In this document: positions 9,481-17,868 of the stretch, piece after piece
How the letters are laid out: the number at the start of each line of letters is the position of its first letter
How positions within the stretch are numbered: the stretch's first letter is position 1
Assembly: GCF_030362795.1 (NCBI RefSeq)
Contig: NZ_JAUCBM010000005.1
Location: 186,001 to 250,000, forward strand
From: Pseudochrobactrum kiredjianiae
GTDB lineage: Bacteria; Pseudomonadota; Alphaproteobacteria; Rhizobiales; Rhizobiaceae
Length of the DNA: 64,000 nucleotides
Direction of reading: 5' to 3'
Notes under the pieces: model-generated
The model's input: the letters and a program-made list of their open reading frames with translations, nothing else
Told to the model about the DNA's origin: nothing
Databases searched by the model: none
Program-made: the position numbers and the translations under genes

Positions 9481-10707
9481 TCAGATGCCGGTGCGGCGGG
9501 AATCCCATACGGCAATTGCCCAGATAATCAGACCACCCAGTGCCAGCGCACTGCCGACAAAGCCGGAAGAGGCAAAGCCATATCCGGCGGCAATGGACAT
9601 GCCTGCCAGCCACGGACCGAGCGCATTGGCAACATTGAAAGCACTGTGATTAAGCGCTGCGGCCAAAGTCTGTGCATCCTGCGCCACATCCATCAGGCGG
9701 GTTTGCAAAACTGTTCCAAGACCACCGGTGCAGCCGATCAGGAATACCAGCGCCGACAAAAGCCAGACATTCATAACAACGAACGGGAAGATAATCAGAA
9801 AGATCGCATTGGACAGCAGCAGAATACCGGCTGTTGGCATCAGAGCGCGGTCAGCGCCCCATGAACCGATCAGGGTGCCACAGGTCATGCCGATACCGAA
9901 AATCGTCAGCACGACAGGCACCCAGTAAGGGGCAACGCCGGTTACTTCCAGCAGAGTTGAGGCAATATAGGCATAGACAGCAAACAGGCCACCGAAGCCG
10001 ATGGCGCCAATGGCGAGGGTGAGCCAGACCTGACGGTTTTTAAGAGCGCTCAATTCACGCAGTGGTGTTGCACCTGGGCGCGGCGGATCTTTCGGTGCGA
10101 AAGCCATAATCATCAGAAAGGTGATTGTTGCCAGCACGCCGGTAACGCCAAAGCCCCAGCGCCAGCCGAGTGCCTGCCCAAGCCATGTGGCGAAAGGCAC
10201 GCCGATCACCGTTGCAATCGACAGGCCGAGCATTACGCGGCCAACAGCCCATGCGCGGCGGTTCATTGGTACCAGCGAGGCTGCCATCAGCGCTGCGACG
10301 CCAAAATAGGCTCCGTGCGGCAGGCCGCTCATAAAACGGAACAGCAACATCCAATGATAGGACGGAGATAAAGCACTGAGCACATTGGCAATGGCAAACA
10401 CGGCCATCAGCCCCATTGCCAGTGTGCGCCGCGACATGCGGGCAAAAAACACGGCGAGGATTGGTGCGCCGACAACAACACCCAGCGCATAGGCGCTGAT
10501 AACATGACCGGCGGTGGGCTCATCAATGCCAAGCCCGACAGAGAAATAAGGCAGCAGGCTCATGGCTGCAAATTCTGTGGTGCCGATTGCAAAACCGCCC
10601 ATTGCAAGGGCCAGCAAAACCAGTTTGAAATTTACGGTGCGTTCTGCCGGTTCGGCATTGGTGACGGCGGGGCTGTCCAACACCAATGCAGGGGAGGAAT
10701 CTGTCAT
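9481..10707 (-). CDS. MFS transporter of the DHA1/AraJ type
   Basis: 408 residues with about twelve hydrophobic segments. The N-terminal half has GFAIGTTEFAAMSLLPYFSVGLGI and ARMSRRTLAMGLMAVFAIANV, the cytoplasmic loop motif of the major facilitator superfamily between helices 2 and 3. FMSGLPHGAYFGVAALMA matches helix 5 (motif C region) of the AraJ/YdhP group. These proteins are proton-driven exporters of sugars or drugs, and the substrate here cannot be told from sequence. The start ATG at 10707 is preceded on the coding strand by GAAAAAGAAAA, a weak ribosome-binding site. It is a single-gene unit, convergent with the binding-protein gene. Confidence 0.87.
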   Translation of the reverse strand: MTDSSPALVLDSPAVTNAEPAERTVNFKLVLLALAMGGFAIGTTEFAAMSLLPYFSVGLGIDEPTAGHVISAYALGVVVGAPILAVFFARMSRRTLAMGLMAVFAIANVLSALSPSYHWMLLFRFMSGLPHGAYFGVAALMAASLVPMNRRAWAVGRVMLGLSIATVIGVPFATWLGQALGWRWGFGVTGVLATITFLMIMAFAPKDPPRPGATPLRELSALKNRQVWLTLAIGAIGFGGLFAVYAYIASTLLEVTGVAPYWVPVVLTIFGIGMTCGTLIGSWGADRALMPTAGILLLSNAIFLIIFPFVVMNVWLLSALVFLIGCTGGLGTVLQTRLMDVAQDAQTLAAALNHSAFNVANALGPWLAGMSIAAGYGFASSGFVGSALALGGLIIWAIAVWDSRRTGI

Positions 10708-10858
10708 TTTCTTTTTCCTGAATTCGCTGTCAAACAGCGTTTTCCTTATATTTTTGTCCCCAAAATCTGATTTTCAGGACAATTGTTCATTGAATATTTT
10801 AGACGCGGCATTTCAGGAGTGCCCGTAACGCGCCTCCCGCACGCTACGATTACTCTCA

Positions 10859-10988
10859 TTACAGCGGTTTCAGTTAAGATTGAATCGTTGGAACCGCTGT
10901 AACTATTTGTTTTACGCATTATCCGACGCATCGCAGCAGGAAAAGAAATCAGTCCGGCGAACTGATTTACCTGCGGAGGCGCTTCGCA
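10859..10988. repeat. Composite RIME-like palindrome, family B, with an inserted hairpin
   Basis: The first hairpin (10859-10902) has arms TTACAGCGGTTtCA / TGgAACCGCTGTAA. After a short linker comes the half-palindrome TACGCATTATCCGACGCA (10913-10930), and its partner GCTTCGCACTTTGGCTCTCAAATGC starts at 10981. Between these two arms lies an extra 45-bp hairpin with AAATCAGT / ACTGATTT at its centre. The rest of the interval from the MFS start to 11100 holds no gene and contains the MFS promoter. Confidence 0.75.
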
Positions 10989-11100
10989 CTTTGGCTCTCA
11001 AATGCTATAAATAATTTATTTTCACCCCATTACATCGAAAAATGAGAGGTTGAAAGAAAAGAGTTTTTATAAAAAATCTGTGTGGGAAATATGACTGTTT

Positions 11101-11940
11101 TTACACCCGGTTTTTTAGTCTCAGTTCTTCCAGCTCCTTAATGCGCGCGGCGGTGTTTTGCTCCGGTTGTCTGGTCATTTCGCGGATAATGCTCTCTGAC
11201 AGCACAAACAGGGCAGCCGATGAGTCCCATGCAGAAGGCACGCCGGTACGTGCGGCCAGCACATGACGTGCAAAGCGCGCAATCGGTGACAGCCACTGAT
11301 CGGTAATCAGCAGAATTTCCACGCCACGGCTTTTTGCCGTTTCAGCCAGATGCAACAGGCTTTCCTGATAGCGACGGATATCAAACACAATCAGCATGTC
11401 TTTCTTGCCCATATCCAGCAATCTGTCACGCCACGCACTTTCCTGACCGGAGATATGGAAGACATGCGGGCGGATGACTGTCATATGCGCGGCCATATAT
11501 TGCGCCACCGGATCGGTAAAACGGCCACCGATAAGATAAATATTACCGCGTGCAGTTGCTAAAGCGCGGACAATATCGCTCAACTGTTTCTCGCTGATAT
11601 GGCGGAAGGTTTCACGGATATTTTCAAGCGTATATTCCAAGGCCGGATAGGTTGTATCCTGCTGAACTTGCTGGCTTTCATTGCGGTTGTGCGGTGATTG
11701 TAATTGTGCTGCAAGCTCTTCCTGAAGCCGTGCTTGGAAATCAGGATAATTCTGAAAACCAAGCCGGTTGATAAAGCGCAAGATTGTCGGTGAGCTGACA
11801 CCGGCTTGCGTGGAAAATTCTGCAACAGTTTTAAGGCCAAGCAATGGATAGTTGGCAATCAGTGTCTGTGCTGCATTGCGCTCGCCCGGTGGCATCGTGT
11901 CAATCCGCTCGGTAATCAGCTCCGCGATACTGTTATTCAT
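11101..11940 (-). CDS. MurR/RpiR-family transcriptional regulator of the adjacent catabolic locus
   Basis: 279 residues. The N-terminal part (about 1-75) is the HTH_6 domain, with KTVAEFSTQAGVSSPTILRFINRLGFQNYPDFQ carrying the recognition helix. The C-terminal part (about 115-270) is a SIS domain with the phosphosugar-isomerase fold (GNIYLIGGRFT, KDMLIVFDIRRY, ILLITDQ). RpiR proteins usually sense a phosphorylated or other small metabolite and repress or activate a neighbouring operon. This gene is divergent from the hydrolase-TRAP-ligase-dehydrogenase genes that follow, and two clean inverted repeats lie in the shared intergenic region. I chose ATG 11940; a TTG at 11994 is in frame but has no ribosome-binding site. 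Confidence 0.88.
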   Translation of the reverse strand: MNNSIAELITERIDTMPPGERNAAQTLIANYPLLGLKTVAEFSTQAGVSSPTILRFINRLGFQNYPDFQARLQEELAAQLQSPHNRNESQQVQQDTTYPALEYTLENIRETFRHISEKQLSDIVRALATARGNIYLIGGRFTDPVAQYMAAHMTVIRPHVFHISGQESAWRDRLLDMGKKDMLIVFDIRRYQESLLHLAETAKSRGVEILLITDQWLSPIARFARHVLAARTGVPSAWDSSAALFVLSESIIREMTRQPEQNTAARIKELEELRLKNRV

Positions 11941-12012
11941 TTCTGTTCCCGTCAGTTTTTGAGTGCTGTTTGTGATTGCGAAGCGTCGTTTCAATCAATT
12001 TAAAAATACTGT

Positions 12013-12041
12013 TTGACAAAAGATAGTAATGCGTATGAGAT
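12013..12041 (+). promoter_or_regulatory. Candidate promoter of the amidohydrolase/TRAP locus
   Basis: A consensus -35 hexamer TTGACA starts at 12013. The -10 is weak (TATGAG-like, 15-17 nt downstream), as expected for a promoter that needs an activator or is held off by a repressor. Confidence 0.35.
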
Positions 12042-12071
12042 GATACACAATAGTGCGAAATTAAAAATAAC

Positions 12072-12108
12072 GTAACATAAGTTACATCTGTAAATGGAAA
12101 TATTTACA
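12072..12108. promoter_or_regulatory. Two adjacent inverted repeats, candidate RpiR operators
   Basis: GTAAC-ATAA-GTTAC occupies 12072-12085 and TGTAAAT-N6-ATTTACA occupies 12089-12108. Both are perfect inverted repeats. They lie between the regulator gene and the amidohydrolase gene, downstream of the candidate -35 and just before the ATG at 12127. Binding there by the RpiR protein is inference. Confidence 0.5.
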
Positions 12109-12126
12109 CGCATGAGGGGAGGCAGA

Positions 12127-12954
12127 ATGGCGGAGCATCGCGATTCTCACGGCAATGATGTGCATACCCGATTTTCTGACACGGACGCTGACATTGATAT
12201 ACCGGCCGCATCGGTTCTCAATGAGCAGGGCGCCAGCCCGTATTTGCTGATCTGCGAGCATGCAACCAATTTTATGCCGGAGAAATTCGCTCGTCTGGGT
12301 TTGTCTGAGGCCGATATTGAGGCTCATATTGCATGGGATCCGGGGGCTGCAGAAGTTGCACGGCGTATGAGTAAGGCGTTGGATGCCACATTGGTTGAGG
12401 CCGGACTTTCGCGTTTGCTGATTGATTGCAACAGGCCGCTTTCTGCGCCGGATCTTATTCCGGAAATCAGTGAATTCACTGTTGTTCCGGGTAATCACAA
12501 TTTGTCTGAGGCCGCGCGGCAGGAGCGCATTGCGCTGTCGCACAAGCCTTTTCATGAGAAAATTGAAGCGGTTATCGAAGCGCGAAAACAGCGCGGGCAG
12601 GAAAGCCGGTTGATAACAATCCATTCCTATACGCCGGTTTATAAAGGCGTGGGGCGGCCATGGGAAATCGGGATCATTTATGATTCTGATGATCGTCTGG
12701 GTGCAAAAATGATTGCCGGATTGCGCAAGGATAGTGAAGAATCAGGCGTCAGTGTCGGTGTGAACCAGCCTTATTCACCCGATGACCGTGTTTACTACAC
12801 GGTGGAGTGTCATGCACGTAAACGTGGCGATCTCTGCGCCATGGTAGAAATTCGGAATAATGAAATTGCTGATGAAGAAGGGCAGGCTCTTTGGGCTGCT
12901 CGTCTGGCGGCAATTTTGCAGGAAATTGAGACTGACTACAGCATAACTCCTTAA
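12127..12954 (+). CDS. N-formylglutamate amidohydrolase-family hydrolase (possible gamma-glutamyl-amide hydrolase)
   Basis: 275 residues. The FGase signatures are visible: LLICEHATNFMPEKF with a metal-binding Glu-His, LLIDCNRPLSAPDLIP, LITIHSYTPVY with a second His, and EIRNNEIADEEG near the C-terminus. Classical members (HutG) release formate from N-formylglutamate in histidine breakdown, but no other hut gene is present here. The surrounding genes point to an amide made by a glutamine-synthetase-like ligase. My inference is that this enzyme cleaves a gamma-glutamyl amide late in that pathway. ATG 12127 was chosen for its strong GGGGAGGC ribosome-binding site; ATGs at 12094 and 12112 lack one, and the first lies inside the operator-like repeat. 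The last five codons and the stop lie inside a family A repeat. Confidence 0.85.
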   Translation: MAEHRDSHGNDVHTRFSDTDADIDIPAASVLNEQGASPYLLICEHATNFMPEKFARLGLSEADIEAHIAWDPGAAEVARRMSKALDATLVEAGLSRLLIDCNRPLSAPDLIPEISEFTVVPGNHNLSEAARQERIALSHKPFHEKIEAVIEARKQRGQESRLITIHSYTPVYKGVGRPWEIGIIYDSDDRLGAKMIAGLRKDSEESGVSVGVNQPYSPDDRVYYTVECHARKRGDLCAMVEIRNNEIADEEGQALWAARLAAILQEIETDYSITP

Positions 12955-13042
12955 ACTTGAATCAATTTAAGATAAAATTATGCTGTAAATATAAAGCGTT
13001 AGAGCGGAATTTGTGCGCCAAAGAGGGCGCACGGCGCTCTAA
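12937..13042 (+). repeat. Composite palindromic repeat, family A, copy 2, supplying a stop codon
   Basis: The TACAGCATAA hairpin comes first, then a linker, then the AGAGCG...CGCTCT hairpin with GTGCGCC / GGCGCAC. The final codons of the amidohydrolase (Tyr-Ser-Ile-Thr-Pro-stop) are read from the first arm of the element. It separates the hydrolase gene from dctQ. Confidence 0.88.
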
Positions 13043-13172
13043 GGAGAAGATAACCTTGATCCCGGCCAGTTGAGGAGCAGGCGGGGTTTCAAGGGAAAGC
13101 GGTAACTGGTGAATACAGGCATAAGAGCCGGAAAAGCGGCCATAACAAGCCTGAAACAACGGGAACAAAAAA

Positions 13173-13733
13173 GTGCCGAAAATACTCAGACTCTTCGTGA
13201 AATATGTCGATGCGCTGAATTATCGGGTCGGTCGCTGCGCGATGTATCTCATCTTTCTTATGGCAGGTTGTCTGCTCTATTCCACCTTTTCACGGGTTGT
13301 TCTTGGTGTGCCGGTGAACTGGGTTCTGGAGATGTCGCAGTTTATTCTGTCTGCTTATTATCTGCTGGGAGGTGCCTATGCGATGCAGCAGGGTGCCCAT
13401 GTGCGGATGGATTTGTTCTATGATCGCTTTACACCGAAAAAGAGGGCGCTGACCGATATTATCACTATTCTCTGCGTGATTTTCTATCTCGGTGTGATGT
13501 TTGCCGGTGGCCTGTCCAGCACGAATTATGCCTATGTTTATAATCAGAAAAATTATACCGCATGGGCGCCGGTACTCTGGCCGATCAAGACGCTGATGAC
13601 GCTCGGTGTTTTTCTGTTGTTGCTGCAATGCCTGTCTAATCTGATCAAGGATTATGCGATCTGGCGCGGCACACCGATCAAACCTGCATCCTATGTTCCT
13701 GATACAGCACCGCAGGAAGGGCAAGCCATATGA
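13173..13733 (+). CDS. TRAP transporter small membrane subunit (DctQ type)
   Basis: 186 residues with four hydrophobic helices (about 23-46, 52-72, 97-119, 136-160). The conserved DctQ pattern is seen: WVLEMSQFILSAYYLLGGAYAMQQGAHVRMDLFYDRF between helices 2 and 3. The subunit pairs with DctM to drive sodium-coupled import of a substrate delivered by the periplasmic DctP protein. The start is GTG at 13173, with CGGGAAC upstream as the ribosome-binding site. The gene overlaps dctM by four bases (ATGA), so translation is coupled. The transporter belongs to the same catabolic locus as the ligase and dehydrogenases downstream. Confidence 0.92.
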   Translation: MPKILRLFVKYVDALNYRVGRCAMYLIFLMAGCLLYSTFSRVVLGVPVNWVLEMSQFILSAYYLLGGAYAMQQGAHVRMDLFYDRFTPKKRALTDIITILCVIFYLGVMFAGGLSSTNYAYVYNQKNYTAWAPVLWPIKTLMTLGVFLLLLQCLSNLIKDYAIWRGTPIKPASYVPDTAPQEGQAI

Positions 13734-15055
13734 GTTCGGAATTTATTACCCTCTTTATGTTTGCCACAATGATGGTGCTGCTGATGACAGGGCAGCGCGT
13801 TTTTGGTGTGATCGGTTTTGTCGGCTCATTGGCAGCACTTCTGCTCTGGGGTAACGGCGCTTTCGAAATGCCGTTCAATGCCACTTTTGCGGTGCTGAAC
13901 TGGTATCCGCTGATTACCGTGCCGTTCTTTGTATTCATGGGCTATATGCTGTCTGAATCCGGAATTGCCAGTAATCTTTACCGTATGTTCCATGTCTGGT
14001 TTGGCGGCATTCGTGGCGGGCTTGCTCTTGGTACCGTCGGTCTGATGGTTATCATCTCCTGTATGAACGGGCTGAGTGTAGCCGGTATGGCAATTGGTGC
14101 GACGGTGGCGCTGCCGGAATTGCTTAAACGTGGCTATAACAAGGTAATGGTCACCGGTGTTATTCAGGCTGGCAGCTCACTGGGTATTCTCATTCCGCCA
14201 AGCGTGGTGCTGGTGCTTTATGCGATGATTGCCCGCCAACCGGTATTGCAATTATGGCTGGCTGGTATCGGGCCGGGCATGTTGATGGCAGCATTATTTG
14301 CCATTTATATTTATGTACGTTGCCGCATCAATCCAGAGCTCGGACCGGCGCTGCCAAAAGAGGAGCTGGATCAGATCACATGGTCTGAAAAAATCTCAAC
14401 ACTGGGTGCCGGTGTACTGCCATTGCTGATTTTTGGCACCATGATGGGGCTGTTTCTGACCGGTGTAACCAGTCTGGTTGAAAGCTCTGTTGTTGGCGCG
14501 TTACTGGCAACGCTGGCGGCCTTGTTTACAGGACGTCTGAGCAAGCAAGTTTGGGAAACCACCACCCGTAATTCGCTGATGATTTCCTGCATGTTCCTCT
14601 GGATCATTCTGGCGGCGCTGTGCTTCTCGTCTGTTTATGACGGATTGGGGGCGGTGAAGGCCATTGAGAAACTTTTGCTTGGCACGTTTGATTTATCACC
14701 ATGGACCATTCTTATCCTGATGTTGTTGTCCTTTGTCGTACTTGGCATGTTTCTGGACGACACAGCGATGCTGGTGATTGTGGCACCGCTTTATATTCCG
14801 CTGGTCAAAAGCCTCGGATTCAATGCGATCTGGTTTGGCATTCTCTACACCATTACCTGTCAGATCGCCTATATCACCCCGCCTTTCGGCTATAACCTGT
14901 TTATGATGCGAGCTATGGCACCGCCGGAAGTGACCCTGCTTGATATTTATAAATCCATTGTTCCGTTCTTTTTCCTGATGGTGCTGACGGTTATCATTTT
15001 GATGATCTTCCCGCAGATCGCTCTGTGGCTGCCCAACTGGTATTCGGGGCGATGA
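13730..15055 (+). CDS. TRAP transporter large membrane subunit (DctM type)
   Basis: 441 residues, almost entirely hydrophobic with about twelve helices. DctM motifs include FMGYMLSESGIASNLYRMF, GTVGLMVIISCMNGLSVAGMAIGA, QAGSSLGILIPPSVVLVLYAMI and FLDDTAMLVIVAPLYIPLVKSLGF. This is the sodium- and substrate-translocating subunit. Its ATG overlaps the stop codon of dctQ. The length is normal for the family and there is no break in the frame. Confidence 0.95.
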   Translation: MSSEFITLFMFATMMVLLMTGQRVFGVIGFVGSLAALLLWGNGAFEMPFNATFAVLNWYPLITVPFFVFMGYMLSESGIASNLYRMFHVWFGGIRGGLALGTVGLMVIISCMNGLSVAGMAIGATVALPELLKRGYNKVMVTGVIQAGSSLGILIPPSVVLVLYAMIARQPVLQLWLAGIGPGMLMAALFAIYIYVRCRINPELGPALPKEELDQITWSEKISTLGAGVLPLLIFGTMMGLFLTGVTSLVESSVVGALLATLAALFTGRLSKQVWETTTRNSLMISCMFLWIILAALCFSSVYDGLGAVKAIEKLLLGTFDLSPWTILILMLLSFVVLGMFLDDTAMLVIVAPLYIPLVKSLGFNAIWFGILYTITCQIAYITPPFGYNLFMMRAMAPPEVTLLDIYKSIVPFFFLMVLTVIILMIFPQIALWLPNWYSGR

Positions 15056-15237
15056 TAAACGCAGAATAAATACGCAGTGCATACGCAGTTCATAAAAAGA
15101 CAAAAGTCAAAACTGCGCTCAAGGGAACCAAAACTGAATGTGAAGGTGTTTGTTATTGCAGTTTCGAATTGAGAATATTGGCGGACAACCGTTACCAGTT
15201 TTCCTGAAACTGCTCCATTGCGACGGGAGACACGCAA

Positions 15238-16305
15238 ATGAGTGACAGCAAATTTCTGAATAAACGTGAATTTCTTAAAAAATCTGCTTTGACCACAGTC
15301 GGGGCAGTGGGTGCGACAGCACTTGCCACACCTTATGTGAAAGCACAGAGCCCGATTAAATGGCGTTTGCAGACCTATGCAGGGCCAGCTCTGGCTGAGC
15401 ATGTTATCAAGCCTTCAATTGATGCTTTCAACAAAGCCGCCAATGGCGAAATGGTGATCGAGCTTTTCACAGCCGATCAGCTGGTGCCGCAGGGTGAGCT
15501 TTTCCGTGCGGTGCAATCGGGCACGATTGATGCGGCACAATCTGATGATGACTCCATGGCATCGCCGGTGGATGTGTCGGTGTTCGGGGCGTATTTCCCG
15601 TTTGCTTCCCGCTACAGCCTTGATGTGCCGGTATTGTTCAATCATTACGGGCTCAATGAGATCTGGGAAGAGGCCTATAAGGAAATTCCGGGCGTGACAT
15701 GGCTCAGTGCAGGTTCATGGGATCCGTGTAATTTTGCCACCACAAAACCAATCCGCTCGCTGGAAGATCTTAAAGGTCTGCGCGTCTTTACTTTCCCGAC
15801 CGGAGGTCAGTTCCTCACCCGATTTGGGGTGGTGCCGGTGACGCTGCCTTGGGAAGATATTGAGGTGGCTATTCAGACCGGTGAGCTGGACGGGGTGTGC
15901 TGGTCGGGTGCGACCGAGGTTTATACCGTTGGTTGGGCTGATATTAATAAATACTATCTCACTAACAATATCAGTGGTGCATGGGCGGGTTCCTATTTTG
16001 CCAATACGGAAAAATGGGATGCAGTGCCGCCTCATCTGCAGCAATTGTTCAAACTCAGCATGGATAGCTCTCATTATTACCGCCAGCATTGGTATTGGTG
16101 GGGTGAAGCCCATTACCGTACCACCGGCGGTAAACTTGAACTGACAACCATTCCGGAAACGGAATGGAGCAAAGTTGAAGATGAGGCGATGAAGTTCTGG
16201 GACGAAGTGGCCGCGAAAAGCGAACGCAGTGCCAAAGTGGTGGCAATTCTGAAAAACTATCAGGATACCATGCGTAAGGCCGGAGCGCCGTATCGCTACT
16301 CTTAA
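15238..16305 (+). CDS. TRAP transporter substrate-binding protein (DctP family) lacking the carboxylate-binding Arg
   Basis: 355 residues. The leader reads NKREFLKKSALTT followed by a hydrophobic stretch and a cut near VKA-Q37; it resembles a twin-arginine signal in which Arg-Arg is replaced by Lys-Arg. The mature protein has the DctP fold signatures: FKLF-like FTADQLVPQGELFRAVQSG, then LKGLRVFTFPTGGQFL and VAIQTGELDGVCW. In most DctP proteins the seventh residue of the LKGLK-x-R element is an Arg that grips the carboxylate of the ligand; here that position is Phe184. The substrate is therefore probably not a simple carboxylate, consistent with an amine or amino alcohol. The ribosome-binding site is ACGGGAG. 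It follows dctM after 182 bp. Confidence 0.9.
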   Translation: MSDSKFLNKREFLKKSALTTVGAVGATALATPYVKAQSPIKWRLQTYAGPALAEHVIKPSIDAFNKAANGEMVIELFTADQLVPQGELFRAVQSGTIDAAQSDDDSMASPVDVSVFGAYFPFASRYSLDVPVLFNHYGLNEIWEEAYKEIPGVTWLSAGSWDPCNFATTKPIRSLEDLKGLRVFTFPTGGQFLTRFGVVPVTLPWEDIEVAIQTGELDGVCWSGATEVYTVGWADINKYYLTNNISGAWAGSYFANTEKWDAVPPHLQQLFKLSMDSSHYYRQHWYWWGEAHYRTTGGKLELTTIPETEWSKVEDEAMKFWDEVAAKSERSAKVVAILKNYQDTMRKAGAPYRYS

Positions 16306-16338
16306 GATATCATAGCAGTTCACGTTCTGAAGTTCTTT

Positions 16339-16392
16339 TTTATGCATTATCCTTCGCCAAAAGGCTCACGCGCTTTTGCCGGAAATGCTCTC
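16339..16392 (-). repeat. RIME-like palindrome, family B, single hairpin
   Basis: Arms ATGCATTATCC and GGAAATGCTCTC enclose AAAAG/CTTTT-type inner arms. The same sequence type is found at 30176 and 60797. It starts 34 bp after the dctP stop codon. Confidence 0.7.
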
Positions 16393-16405
16393 AATTTACA
16401 AAAAC

Positions 16406-16430
16406 TGTCGCCGCCGGAGGGGCGGCGACA
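16406..16430. terminator. GC-rich hairpin between dctP and the ligase gene (attenuator or mRNA 3' stabiliser)
   Basis: A perfect 10-bp stem TGTCGCCGCC / GGCGGCGACA with a 5-nt loop. No T-run follows, so it is unlikely to be a full terminator. It probably sets the ratio of binding-protein mRNA to downstream mRNA. Confidence 0.5.
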
Positions 16431-16470
16431 CTCCAATCTAATAAAATGCCGATGAAGCACGGAGTTGTAA

Positions 16471-17841
16471 ATGACCGGAAACCTGACTTTTGATGCGCTG
16501 AAACAAGCGGTCGCTCATGATGAAATTGATACCGTGCTCGTCTGCCTGACAGATATGCAGGGGCGGTTGGTCGGCAAGCGTTTCTATGCGCCGTTTTTTG
16601 TTGAAACCGCTTTTGATGAAACGCATGGCTGCAGCTATTTGCTGGCCGATGATATCGATATGGAGCCGGTTGCCGGATATGAGGCTGCAAGCTGGGATAA
16701 GGGCTATGGTGATTTTGTCATCAAGCCGGATTTGTCCACGCTGCGGCTTGCGCCATGGCTTGAGAAAACCGCGCTGGTTCTCTGCGATGTGCTGGATCAC
16801 CAAGATCATACAGATCTGGCCCACTCGCCGCGTGCGATGTTGAAGAAGCAGCTGGCGCGGTTGAAAGAGCGAGGCTATCGCGCTTATTTCGCCTCGGAGC
16901 TTGAGTTTTATCTCTTTGACGAGACCTATAAATCCGCACGCTCTAAGTACTGGAAACATATAGACACATCGTCTCCGTATATTCAGGACTATATGATCCA
17001 TCTGACCAGCAAGGAAGAATCCGTGTTGCGCGCGATGCGTAATCATCTGGCCAAAGCCGGTATTCCGATTGAGAATTCCAAAGGCGAGGCCGGTTCCGGT
17101 CAGCAGGAACTCAATGTGCGCTATGCGGAAGGGCTGGATATGGCCGACCGCCATGTCATTATGAAAAATGCAATGAAGGAAATTGCCGAGGCACAAGGCA
17201 AGTGCATCACCTTCATGGCGAAATATGACTATTGCAAAGCCGGCAGTTCCAGCCATGTGCATAATTCGCTGTGGAGTCTGGATGGCAGTAAGTCGCTGTT
17301 TTACGATCCGGATGCGCCATACACTATGTCACCTTTGATGCGCTCATGGGTGGCCGGACAGTTGAAATATGCCGCTGATTACACCTATTTCCTCGCGCCT
17401 TACGTCAATTCTTACAAGCGGTTTCAGGCGGGTACTTTCGCGCCGACCAAGATCAGCTGGAGTCAGGATAATCGCACAGCAGGGTTCCGTCTTTGCGGTG
17501 AGGGTACCAAGGGTATTCGTATTGAATGTCGTATCGGCGGGGCTGATCTCAACCCTTATCTGGCTTTTGCCGCGCTCATTGCTGCGGGCTTGCGCGGTAT
17601 TGATGAAAAGCTGGAACTGGAAGAACCGTTTGTCGGTGATGCCTATGCAGCGGTGAAGCTGAAGGAAATTCCTTACACCCTGCGCGATGCCATCGTGACC
17701 CTCAAGAATTCCGAATTTCTGAAAGAGGCTTTGGGCGAAAAAGTTCTCAATCATTATGTTCATACAGCTGATTGGGAGCAGGTTGAATATGACCGCCGTG
17801 TCACCGACTGGGAGCTACATCGTGGTTTCGAGCGCTACTAA
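16471..17841 (+). CDS. Glutamine synthetase-family ligase, gamma-glutamyl-amide synthetase type
   Basis: 456 residues. Family residues are visible: the metal ligands in SELEFYLFD (Glu143, Glu145), GEAGSGQQELN (Glu206, Glu213), the His of SSSHVHNSLW (His262/264), the ATP-loop NSYKRFQAGTFAPTKISWS, NRTAGFRLCG, and the catalytic Arg region IECRIGGADLNPYLA. The short N-terminal beta-grasp domain and lack of an adenylylation Tyr loop are typical of GlnA-like enzymes such as PuuA, GlnT and IpuC, which join glutamate to an amine instead of ammonia. The gene is 27 bp upstream of an aldehyde dehydrogenase gene and follows a TRAP importer, so a gamma-glutamylation route for an imported amine is the best guess. 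The ribosome-binding site GGAG lies 6-7 nt before the ATG. Confidence 0.88.
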   Translation: MTGNLTFDALKQAVAHDEIDTVLVCLTDMQGRLVGKRFYAPFFVETAFDETHGCSYLLADDIDMEPVAGYEAASWDKGYGDFVIKPDLSTLRLAPWLEKTALVLCDVLDHQDHTDLAHSPRAMLKKQLARLKERGYRAYFASELEFYLFDETYKSARSKYWKHIDTSSPYIQDYMIHLTSKEESVLRAMRNHLAKAGIPIENSKGEAGSGQQELNVRYAEGLDMADRHVIMKNAMKEIAEAQGKCITFMAKYDYCKAGSSSHVHNSLWSLDGSKSLFYDPDAPYTMSPLMRSWVAGQLKYAADYTYFLAPYVNSYKRFQAGTFAPTKISWSQDNRTAGFRLCGEGTKGIRIECRIGGADLNPYLAFAALIAAGLRGIDEKLELEEPFVGDAYAAVKLKEIPYTLRDAIVTLKNSEFLKEALGEKVLNHYVHTADWEQVEYDRRVTDWELHRGFERY

Positions 17842-17868
17842 TCTTAGAGTTATAAAAGGAATGAAGCC

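Noticed and set aside
12127-12954. Assignment as HutG of histidine degradation
   Set aside because: No other hut gene in the window, and the neighbours point to amine catabolism; kept only as a family name.
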